DNA of 64,000 nt from Opitutus terrae PB90-1 (GTDB taxonomy: Bacteria; Verrucomicrobiota; Verrucomicrobiia; Opitutales; Opitutaceae): positions 2,613,001-2,677,000 of the forward strand of contig NC_010571.1 of the NCBI RefSeq assembly GCF_000019965.1, read 5' to 3'. Every line of letters starts with the position of its first letter. The stretch's first letter is position 1. Below, one piece after another: positions 1-6,755 of this stretch. The notes under the pieces were generated by a model. That model saw nothing but the letters and a program-made list of their open reading frames with translations, was not told the DNA's origin and ran no database searches. Both the position numbers and the translations under genes were made by a program.

Positions 1-12
1 GGCCGGGGAGAA

Positions 13-573
13 TCAACTCACGCGTTCGACATAGAACTGCGTGCTGACGATGCGCGTGATCCGCACCGTCTCGCCCGTGCTGATGGGCACGCCTTTTTCT
101 GAGCGCGCGGGCGCCGTGTAGCGGCTGTTTGCCTGCACATAAGCGATTTCGCCGACACCGTTCTCCGGGATCGGCGTGATCAGCGACGCGGTGTGGCCGA
201 CGATCGAGGCCACCTGGCCTTCGCTCGACGCCTGCGAGCGGCTGAAGACGGCGTTGAAGAGCCAGAGGACGGCGAACGCGATGCAGATGGCGCCCGCGAT
301 CGAGAGCGGCGCGCTGATCCAGACGGAGGAAGTGCCCTCGATGCCGCTGAACACGATGCCGAGTCCACCGAACGCGGTGACAAAGCAGGCGAGCACCATC
401 GGACTGAAGAACGAGATGCCCGGGATCCCGGAGTTATCGAAGCCGGCTTCGGCGTGCCCGCCGGTGCCGACGTCGCCGCCGTCGTGCCCGTCGAATGCGT
501 GTCCCGCCAGCGCACTGATCAACGTGAACAGCAGACCGGCCACCAGACACACCGCGTAGAAGAGGGTCGTCAT
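13..573 (-). CDS. NfeD-like membrane protein with C-terminal OB-fold
   Basis: A 186-residue protein with a hydrophobic segment at about residues 4-22, an acidic and His-rich linker (FDGHDGGD, then GGHAEAGF), two further hydrophobic segments at about 50-100, and a soluble C-terminal part that looks like the NfeD OB-fold. The ClpP-like protease domain of long NfeD proteins is absent, so this is the short type. In the family such proteins usually sit beside a flotillin/SPFH gene and are thought to help organise membrane domains. Downstream on this strand lies outside the window, so a flotillin partner cannot be checked. I chose the ATG at 573 because the frame upstream of it runs through a palindromic repeat and has no membrane-protein character. 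Confidence 0.72.
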   Translation of the reverse strand: MTTLFYAVCLVAGLLFTLISALAGHAFDGHDGGDVGTGGHAEAGFDNSGIPGISFFSPMVLACFVTAFGGLGIVFSGIEGTSSVWISAPLSIAGAICIAFAVLWLFNAVFSRSQASSEGQVASIVGHTASLITPIPENGVGEIAYVQANSRYTAPARSEKGVPISTGETVRITRIVSTQFYVERVS

Positions 574-730
574 AGGATCGCCAACGCTCGGGGGTTGCGG
601 GCGTGCGCGATCCAACCACCGCGGCGCGAGCCGAGCAAGCGAAAGCCGGTGGCAACTGGACGAACGGCAGCGTGGCGGGTCGAGCGGCGCACAGTCGGGG
701 CGGTGCGGCCGAGGGAAGGAACTGTTTGAT

Positions 731-790
731 GGGGCCGCGACGCCCTCGTCGCGGTTTTTTGCCTGAACGCGACGAGGGCGTCGCGTCCCC
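731..790. repeat. Palindromic repeat, family A
   Basis: Inverted arms of about 23 bases (ccgcgacgccctcgtcgcgg type and its complement cgcgacgagggcgtcgcg) separated by a short T-rich loop. The same arms recur at 28020, 28308, 30531/30581 and 53804/53841, with partial copies near 6716, 13342 and 13840. The rest of the 574-903 gap holds a family G element and no convincing gene. Confidence 0.9.
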
Positions 791-806
791 ATTGGAGTGC
801 GAACAG

Positions 807-889
807 GGTAGGGCGTGACCGATGGGCCCGCCGAGAATACCTCGATTTGTCGCTCGTCTTTCCGGCCCGCCCCGCGGTCGGGCCCTACC
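807..889. repeat. Palindromic repeat, family G
   Basis: The left arm ggtagggcgtgaccga and the right arm gcggtcgggccctacc are near-perfect complements across a spacer of about 50 bases. It lies between the NfeD-like and TPR genes. Confidence 0.7.
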
Positions 890-903
890 GTTTCAATCGC
901 GCG

Positions 904-1254
904 TCAGCTGTCGCCGGACGGATTCTTCAACTGCTCCTTCCAACTCTGGATCTTCGCCTGCGCACCGAAGTGCTCGGCGCGCGCCTTGTCGCCGCGCTCC
1001 ATCCAGATCCGCGAAAGGGTCGTGTTGATGAACAGGTCGCCTGGACGCAGTGCGTGCGCGCGTTCCGCCGCCGCCAACGCGTCATCGAGCCGGCGCAGCG
1101 AAAAGTTCACCTCGGCCAGCGCATGCCACGCTTCGAACGACTCCGGCGCGGCGCTCGTGGCACGGCCGAGTTTCGCGAGCGCGGCCTCGGTTTCGCCCAC
1201 CGCATAGTCGGCCGTGGCGTCCTCGATCAGGCTCTGCAGTTCGTCGGGAGTCAT
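904..1254 (-). CDS. Small TPR-repeat protein
   Basis: A 116-residue protein made of roughly three tetratricopeptide helices pairs (ADYAVGETEAALAKLGRA; EAWHALAEVNFSLRRLDDALAAAERA; DLFINTTLSRIWMERGDKARAEHFGAQA). The spacing of Ala, Gly and Tyr/Phe positions fits the 34-residue TPR pattern. There is no signal peptide or membrane segment, so it is probably a cytoplasmic protein-interaction module. The partner is unknown. The gene stands alone between repeat-filled gaps, so context gives no functional clue. Confidence 0.75.
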   Translation of the reverse strand: MTPDELQSLIEDATADYAVGETEAALAKLGRATSAAPESFEAWHALAEVNFSLRRLDDALAAAERAHALRPGDLFINTTLSRIWMERGDKARAEHFGAQAKIQSWKEQLKNPSGDS

Positions 1255-1336
1255 TCGCTAGGTGCGGGATTAGCAATGGCTGGCAGACTGAGCCCACAAC
1301 GCAACGAACGGCCAACGCCGATCGGAGTAACCAGGG

Positions 1337-1419
1337 AACCACAGATTTCGCCGAGGATCACGGATTCTATGCCCGCACTAATCATGGATCCGTGCTCCTT
1401 CGTGTCATCCGTGGTAGTT
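1337..1419. repeat. Palindromic repeat, family H
   Basis: The arm aaccacagatttcgccgagg... is answered by an imperfect complement ending in atccgtggtagtt. It fills most of the gap 1255-1431 between the TPR and YceI genes. Confidence 0.65.
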
Positions 1420-1431
1420 CGAGGGTTCGGG

Positions 1432-2019
1432 TTACGACTTTTTGCCCGCCTCGATATTGATCTTCACCGTGACCTCGTCGCCGAGGGTTTTGGCGAGCAT
1501 CGCCGGACCGCTCACGCCGAAGTCGGATTTCTTGATCGTGGTCGTCGCTTCCCAGCCGGAGAGCTGCGCGCCGCGCGCGCCTTCGCCGAACCCAAGCAGG
1601 TTGGTTTGGAGCACGACCTCCTTCGTCACGCCGTGCAGCGTCAGGTCGCCGACGATGTCGAAGGTATCCTCGCCCGTCTTCTTCCAGCTCTTGCTCTTGA
1701 AGCTGGCGGTGCCGTGGTTCGCCACGTCGAAGAAGTCGGGGCTCTTGAGGTGATTGTCACGTTTCTCGTTGGCCGTGTTCACCGAGCCGACATCGATGGT
1801 GGCCTCGACGGAGCTGTGCTCGAGATTGTCGCGATCAACCGTGATGGTGCCGCTGAACTTGGTGAACGTGCCTGGCACCTTGCTGACGAAATGCCGGATG
1901 CTGAAGCCGAGCGACGAATGCACCGGGTCGATCGTGTAGGTCTCGACGGCGGCAATGCTGGATTGAACGAACCCGACCGCGAGCGCGGCCAGGGCAGTGA
2001 AGCGGGTGAATCGGTTCAT
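1432..2019 (-). CDS. YceI-family periplasmic protein
   Basis: A 195-residue protein with a signal peptide (about residues 1-23, ending near SIAA) followed by a YceI lipocalin-like domain. Typical landmarks are YTIDPVHSSLGFSIRHF, a VEATIDVGSVNTANEKRDNHLKSPDFF stretch, and FKSKSW...GDLTLHGVTKEV. YceI proteins are beta-barrels that bind polyisoprenoid-like lipids in the periplasm; the physiological role is usually unclear. The ATG at 2019 was preferred because it gives a clean signal peptide; the longer open frame upstream is made of repeat DNA. Confidence 0.88.
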   Translation of the reverse strand: MNRFTRFTALAALAVGFVQSSIAAVETYTIDPVHSSLGFSIRHFVSKVPGTFTKFSGTITVDRDNLEHSSVEATIDVGSVNTANEKRDNHLKSPDFFDVANHGTASFKSKSWKKTGEDTFDIVGDLTLHGVTKEVVLQTNLLGFGEGARGAQLSGWEATTTIKKSDFGVSGPAMLAKTLGDEVTVKINIEAGKKS

Positions 2020-2152
2020 GGAAGGGACACGCTGATTGGGATGGGTGATCCGGCCGGACGGCCGTCGGGCGAAGAAAGGAGCATTTGCCCGAAGTGCAAC
2101 CGACCGCGTTACGGTTGACACACGCGGGGCCCGAACGGATCTCGCCACGTTG

Positions 2153-2199
2153 TAGCCGGGCTCGTTGAGCCCGGCACCGGGGTCAGCGACCCCGGCTAC
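2153..2199. repeat. Palindromic repeat pair, family D
   Basis: Two back-to-back short palindromes, tagccgggctcgttgagccc and ccggggtcagcgaccccgg, ending in ctac. They lie between queA and the YceI gene. The same motif recurs at 9248, 13811, 30505, 44023, 54878 and 61998. Confidence 0.88.
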
Positions 2200-2220
2200 G
2201 GTCACTCAGCTCTCGGCTGA

Positions 2221-3417
2221 TCAGAGAATCAGCATCGCGTCGCCGTAACTGAAGAACCGGTACTCGCGGGCGATGGCCTCGGCGTAGATCTCGCGAATCC
2301 AGGCGATCCCGTCGGTCGAGCCCGGCGTGAGAAACGCGGAGACCAGGCAGAGTAGCGTGGAGCGGGGCTGGTGAAAGTTGGTAATGAGCGCGTCCACGCC
2401 GCAGAACTCCCGAGGCGGATAAATGAAGATGCCCGCCTCCGCAACGTGCGCCGCTTCCTCCGGCCGTGGCGTTGAGTGTTGCGAGAGGAAGTCTTCGATC
2501 GTCCGCACCGATGTGGTGCCGACGGCGATCCGGCGGCCGGTCAGCGGCGGGAAAAGTGCGCGCTGCGTGGATGCCGGTATTTCGTAGAGTTCGCGGTGGA
2601 TGCGATGTTCTTCGATCGTCGCGGTGGAGATCGGTTGGAACGTGCCGAGCCCGACGTGGAGCGTGACGTCCGCGGTCCGAACACCCATTGCCGTCAGCGC
2701 GGCGAGCAACTCGGGCGTGAAATGCAGCCCCGCGGTGGGCGCGGCCACCGCGACCTGTCGGGCGGCGTTGGCGTAGACCGTTTGATAGCGGCTGAGGTCG
2801 AGCTGCCGCTGGCGATCGTGATCCGGCGCGTGCGGATCGCGTTCGATGTACGGCGGCAGCGGCACGTCGCCGAGCTCGTTGGCGACGGCTGTGATCGGGC
2901 GATGGTCCGAGGTGGTGAAACGCACCTGGGCCGTGCCGTCGGCGTGCTTTTCTAGAATCTCACCGGTGAACGCCTTCGACGGATGCGCGAACGTCGCCCC
3001 GACCGCGAGCCGACGACCCGGTTTGATCAGACAACGCCAGATTTCGTGGCAAGGGCGTCCCGCCCGTGAAGATTGAATTGCCTCTGCCGGTTGAATCACG
3101 GGCGGGACGCCCGTGCCACTTCCTGCGGTCGGTTCCTGCTGGAGCAAAAAGCACTCCACCTCACCGCCGGTGGGCCGGCGCGCATGAAGCCGGGCGGGCA
3201 GGACGGCGGCGTTGTTGCGAAACAGCGTGTCGCCGGCGCGCAGGAACTTTGGCAGCTCTGCGAACGTGTGGTGCGCCAGTTTCCGCGTGGCGCGATCGAT
3301 GACGAGCAGCCGCGAACGGTCGCGCCGCTCCGCCGGCGTCTGCGCGATCAGGCGCGGCGGCAGTTCGTAGTCGAAAAGATCGGTCGGGAGCGGCGGCACG
3401 CGGAGAGCCAAAGGCAT
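2221..3417 (-). CDS. queA: S-adenosylmethionine:tRNA ribosyltransferase-isomerase
   Basis: Transfers and isomerises the ribosyl moiety of SAM onto preQ1-modified tRNA to give epoxyqueuosine. Family landmarks are clear: DLFDYELPPRLIAQ at the N-terminus, GDTLFRNNAAVLPARL, ELGDVPLPPYIERD, YQTVYA...VAAPTAGLHFT, VTLHVGLGTFQP, GTTSVRTIEDFL, LITNFHQPRSTLLCLVSAF and the C-terminal YRFFSYGDAMLIL. It is 398 residues, about 40 longer than E. coli QueA. Most of the excess, about residues 97-125, is encoded by a family E palindromic repeat inserted in frame between the GGEVE strand and the IKPGRRL motif. Whether the product is active with this loop cannot be seen. Confidence 0.95.
   Translation of the reverse strand: MPLALRVPPLPTDLFDYELPPRLIAQTPAERRDRSRLLVIDRATRKLAHHTFAELPKFLRAGDTLFRNNAAVLPARLHARRPTGGEVECFLLQQEPTAGSGTGVPPVIQPAEAIQSSRAGRPCHEIWRCLIKPGRRLAVGATFAHPSKAFTGEILEKHADGTAQVRFTTSDHRPITAVANELGDVPLPPYIERDPHAPDHDRQRQLDLSRYQTVYANAARQVAVAAPTAGLHFTPELLAALTAMGVRTADVTLHVGLGTFQPISTATIEEHRIHRELYEIPASTQRALFPPLTGRRIAVGTTSVRTIEDFLSQHSTPRPEEAAHVAEAGIFIYPPREFCGVDALITNFHQPRSTLLCLVSAFLTPGSTDGIAWIREIYAEAIAREYRFFSYGDAMLIL
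3047..3118. repeat. Family E palindrome inside queA
   Basis: Arms 3047-3069 and 3096-3118 match as inverted complements at 22 of 23 positions (tggcacgggcgtcccgcccg consensus). The element keeps the queA frame open and is translated into residues GTGVPPV...AGRPCH. Sister copies are intergenic at 31632, 55795/55862 and 59056. Confidence 0.93.
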
Positions 3418-3468
3418 TGCGCGCCGGCGGCAACCCTGCGGTGACCCGGCGTCGGGCTTGGCGACCGC

Positions 3469-3614
3469 GCTAGCCCGGAAATTTCATGAACAGGAGTGAA
3501 GCTCAGTCCGAAATTTCAGTCCGCCTGCGGCGGAACGACCTTGTCGCGGCTAGCCCCGACCGAGTCGGCCCCCGAGGGCGGATATTTTACGAACTTCGTG
3601 AAGTCCGGGCTAGC
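3469..3614. repeat. Long inverted repeat, family I
   Basis: Perfect 11-base arms gctagcccgga (3469-3479) and tccgggctagc (3604-3614), with further imperfect pairing inside (catgaa/ttcgtg region). It occupies the queA to PEP-CTERM gap and overlaps the last codons and stop of the PEP-CTERM-like gene. Confidence 0.75.
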
Positions 3615-4206
3615 AGTCGGATCGCCGCGGCCGATGCCGCAGCGCCGGTGCAGCGGCGAGCAGGAGACTCGCCAGCCAGCCCCAGGTTGCCGACTCCGGC
3701 ACGGGCACGAAGTCGGGTGGATATTGATAGGGCCACCCAAGCTCATAGCTGATTTCGGCATTGAGCAGCGCGGCCGTGAGCGTGGGGTTGGGCTCGAACT
3801 CCACCCCAAACAGCGCCGTGCGGCGGGGGCGCCAAGGATCATCAACACCAATCCCGGTGTATTCGGCGTTCCAACCAAGGAAATCGGGGTCCGTGTGAAA
3901 CCCCCAACCGGGTAGTGCCCACATGTAAAACCAGTCGTCAGGATTCTCCCGTTCGAGAGTGGGACCTCCATCCGGCAGCCGCACATGCACGCTGGCGAGC
4001 TGATAGTCGGGTGAGAAGAAATCCCACACGACGGTGTCGACGACGTAGGGATCGGAGTGAAGGATCGTGTCGTGGGCCTCGACGTGGTAGGTGACGAGCT
4101 GAGCCTGCAATGCGGTGGAAGAAAACAGCATCGCGGCGAGAACCCACCGGTGGAACCGGGCGTGCGACGACGCGGCACTACGAGCAGCGGTACGGATGTG
4201 CATCAT
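3610..4206 (-). CDS. PEP-CTERM-like exported protein
   Basis: A 198-residue protein with a signal peptide (about residues 1-35, ending STALQAQ), an unrecognised beta-rich middle, and a C-terminal tail of VPES, a hydrophobic stretch (GWLASLLLAAAPAL) and a basic cluster RHRPRR. That tripartite tail matches the PEP-CTERM sorting signal, which exosortase cleaves for export to the surface in EPS-producing bacteria; here it reads PES rather than PEP. No exosortase is in the window. The function of the body of the protein is unknown. The start is uncertain: two adjacent ATGs at 4206 and 4203 both give a good signal peptide, and a longer upstream frame exists. The stop codon lies inside the family I repeat. 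Confidence 0.68.
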   Translation of the reverse strand: MMHIRTAARSAASSHARFHRWVLAAMLFSSTALQAQLVTYHVEAHDTILHSDPYVVDTVVWDFFSPDYQLASVHVRLPDGGPTLERENPDDWFYMWALPGWGFHTDPDFLGWNAEYTGIGVDDPWRPRRTALFGVEFEPNPTLTAALLNAEISYELGWPYQYPPDFVPVPESATWGWLASLLLAAAPALRHRPRRSDC

Positions 4207-4420
4207 GGCATGAAGGAGTTGCCGGAGGCGCGAGCTTAGCGCAGCGAGTTTGCCGCGAACATCCGGTGCCGCGAGAACGCTGCTATCGGCGGATCGCGCG
4301 GCGCAGCGTCGTCGATCGGCTGAGCGGGACACAGCCCTAACCAAAAGCGCGCGACGCAGCGTCCCCACTGTCTCGCCTTGCAGGTTGCGCTCCGACGCCG
4401 CTTGGATTTCCAAACCAACC

Positions 4421-4858
4421 GTGAAGCGAAATATCCTCATCGTGCCACTCGTCAGCCTGGCGGCGTTCGCGGGCTACGTGGGCTACTGGAAAGCGCGCCA
4501 TCCGGAGCCGGCGCCCGCGGTCGTGCGTCCGAGCGATGAGTATGCGACACGCGATGGTCACAAGGAGGCCGAGGCGGACTTCGCGGCGGGAAAGTTGGTG
4601 CTCATTGAGTCGACGCCGCCGGTGAGCTGGGACCGCGAACGCCGCGAAATCGCGCGCACCAAGTATGGACTCGAGCTGCGATCACGCGAAGGCGAGGTGT
4701 CGACGGAGGCGTTCACCAAATACGCCGATGCCTACAATCGCGTGATGCGCCCGAAAATCGTGGCGCGCCACGGACGCGGCGTGTTCGACGCGATTCACCG
4801 CGAGGCGATCGCGCGGTGGGAAGCGCGGCCGCAGCCGTCCACGGTCAAATCCCCGTGA
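4421..4858 (+). CDS. Small membrane-anchored protein of unknown function
   Basis: Reads from a GTG at 4421 as 145 residues: one N-terminal membrane anchor (NILIVPLVSLAAFAGYVGYW) followed by a charged, mostly helical periplasmic part containing ERREIARTKYGLELRSREGE and AIHREAIARWEARP. No family is recognised. The open frame starts further upstream at 4250, but that stretch is basic, low-complexity and resembles translated repeat DNA, so I kept the GTG that begins at the hydrophobic anchor. Its 3' end overlaps the convergent QueC-like gene by 14 bases. Confidence 0.5.
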   Translation: MKRNILIVPLVSLAAFAGYVGYWKARHPEPAPAVVRPSDEYATRDGHKEAEADFAAGKLVLIESTPPVSWDRERREIARTKYGLELRSREGEVSTEAFTKYADAYNRVMRPKIVARHGRGVFDAIHREAIARWEARPQPSTVKSP

Positions 4859-6170
4859 CCGTGCCCTTGGCGCCGATCGCCCGGCCGCGGGGTGCACGCG
4901 TCGACGTTATTTTTTGGCGGAGCGCGCGCAGACCTTCGTGCGCCTGTCGCTTGACCGCACGAACCGGCAGGAGAAACCGGTTCTTTTGAATCGTGACTGC
5001 GAGGCAGCGCACCCAGCGATCGCTGATGCTGTTTCGTCGCGCTGTAACGAGGATCTCCCGCAGGTAATCGAGTTGGACCTGATTGCGGGTTTTGAGCCCG
5101 AGGATGCGACGGAGAGAAACGGGAGCATCAAAGCACGAGGGCGCATGCCCGTTGGCGAGGAAGTTCAACTGGGTGCGCACACACTTCTCGCAGCGCCCGC
5201 AGTTCTTCCCGGTCGCCGGGCCTTCCCAACATACGCGCAACCGACCCGCCAGATCTGAGTGTTTGCAGATGAAATCCACCCGCTGGGTGCGAGTGAAACC
5301 TCCCCCTTCGGTGTGAAACTCGAATTCGGCGCCCGACAGGAGCGGGTTGGTCACAGGATTCGAACCCCAAGGCAACTCCAGATGCCCGTAATCCTCGTCG
5401 GCACCCACGACCCCGACATTGGCGACGCCGTGAAACGCGTGGAGACAGGACGCGAGTCCCGTGGCGAACTCAAAACTCCAGCGCTTGCAGGCCGCTTCCC
5501 GCCAATTGGTCCGGACCGTCGCGAGCGGAATTCCCAGTGGCGTCAGCATCGCGCGCGCCTGGGCGGCGGCGGTCGCGAAGGCGGCGGTTTCGCGCAGGGG
5601 GATGTCGAAGCCGTGGACCAGCACCGCGGCGACCGGATGCGCCGTTCTCCGGCCGGCTTGGCGCAAGTGATGACGCAGGAGGGCAAACGTGCCGTCGACG
5701 CCGCCGGAAAACGCAAACACGCCGCTCCGCTCGGATGGCGGCGGGCCGGGCGAAACCACCTCGTCGGCTTCAATTCGGACCGGCCGGTAATCCCCGGGCA
5801 GCCACAGGCTCCAGGCTTCCTGAAATTCCTCAATCCTGCTGAGCGTGAGGCGCGAAACCCTTCCTCGGATACGCACATCCGTGCCGCGCCGCATGGCCGG
5901 AAAGACACAAGCTGCGACGGCGAAATCGAGGAGCGAAATCGGATTCGGCAGGATATCCCCGGAGAATTCGAACCAGACCACCGTTCCGCCGATGGAAACC
6001 TCGCGACGCGTCATCCCGTTCGCCCTGTGTTCGTCGACGTTGACTTCAAGCAGATCCATGTGGGCCGCTTCGCGGGGCGCCGGAGCCTCGATCTTGATCG
6101 AGCCGGCCTGTTCGGGCCGGCCTAATCGCGGTGTGGGGGCAAGGGGGATCCAGGGGAAGCTTGGCGCCAT
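4845..6170 (-). CDS. QueC-like PP-loop ATP pyrophosphatase family protein
   Basis: A 441-residue protein. Residues 155-160 read SGGVDG, the PP-loop that binds ATP in N-type ATP pyrophosphatases. Further on, a C314...C324-x2-C327-x2-C330 cluster (CWEG...NCGRCEKC) matches the zinc site of 7-cyano-7-deazaguanine synthase QueC. The N-terminal 140 residues are not part of QueC (about 230 residues) and have no recognised match. It probably activates a carboxylate or amide substrate with ATP, but the substrate is unknown; no queD, queE or queF lies nearby. GGAG seven bases before the ATG at 6170 supports that start; an internal ATG at 6059 (MDLLEV) is an alternative. Confidence 0.65.
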   Translation of the reverse strand: MAPSFPWIPLAPTPRLGRPEQAGSIKIEAPAPREAAHMDLLEVNVDEHRANGMTRREVSIGGTVVWFEFSGDILPNPISLLDFAVAACVFPAMRRGTDVRIRGRVSRLTLSRIEEFQEAWSLWLPGDYRPVRIEADEVVSPGPPPSERSGVFAFSGGVDGTFALLRHHLRQAGRRTAHPVAAVLVHGFDIPLRETAAFATAAAQARAMLTPLGIPLATVRTNWREAACKRWSFEFATGLASCLHAFHGVANVGVVGADEDYGHLELPWGSNPVTNPLLSGAEFEFHTEGGGFTRTQRVDFICKHSDLAGRLRVCWEGPATGKNCGRCEKCVRTQLNFLANGHAPSCFDAPVSLRRILGLKTRNQVQLDYLREILVTARRNSISDRWVRCLAVTIQKNRFLLPVRAVKRQAHEGLRALRQKITSTRAPRGRAIGAKGTVTGI

Positions 6171-6352
6171 GAATTGGCTCCAGAAGCGTCGCTGTCAATC
6201 ATGGCCTGCCGGGGTGCGCCGCAGGTGTACGGCCAGTGTACGGCTCCGCCCCAGATGCGGCCGGATCTGGGCTCACGGGGCGCGGACATGAGCGCTCGCT
6301 TAAGGAAGCGCGGAGGGTTGAGTTTCAGACTCGACGCGGGTAAATCCGCGTC

Positions 6353-6685
6353 ATGTTTGCACACGCGGACTCGAACGGCTTTCGGGAAGCGCTTCCCGGA
6401 GTTCACATGAAAACGCTCGTGCACGGGGCCAAGACGCTGCTGACCGAGTTCCGACTGAAAGCGGGGCACGTGTTGCCGCGGCACTCGCATCCGCACGAGC
6501 AGACGGGCTACCTCGTCAGCGGCGTGCTGGAGCTGACGATCGGCGACCAGACGTTCACGACTCGCGCCGGCGATTCCTGGTGCATTCCCGGCGGCGTGGA
6601 GCATGGCGCCGTGGTGACGGAGGACACCGTCGCGATCGAGGTGTTTTCACCCGTCCGCGAGGAGTATCTGCCGCGCGAGCGTTGA
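6353..6685 (+). CDS. Cupin-domain protein
   Basis: A 110-residue single-domain cupin. Motif 1 is visible as G-x5-HSHPHEQTGYLVSG and motif 2 as GDSWCIPGGVEHGAV, giving the usual His/His/Glu/His metal ligands. Small cupins of this type bind a metal and act as isomerases, oxygenases or sensory domains; nothing here selects between them. It is transcribed away from the QueC-like gene. The start could also be the internal ATG at 6407 (MKTLVHG), which would remove an unconserved-looking leader of 18 residues. Confidence 0.82.
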   Translation: MFAHADSNGFREALPGVHMKTLVHGAKTLLTEFRLKAGHVLPRHSHPHEQTGYLVSGVLELTIGDQTFTTRAGDSWCIPGGVEHGAVVTEDTVAIEVFSPVREEYLPRER

Positions 6686-6755
6686 CCGGCTGTTTCCTGG
6701 GGCTGTTTTCTGGGGACGTGACGCCCCCGTCGCGTCTCGAATTCAGACCGCCGGC

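Noticed and set aside
6122-6604. A 160-codon minus-strand frame opposite the cupin gene
   Set aside because: Antisense to the cupin with its clear metal motifs; no independent support.
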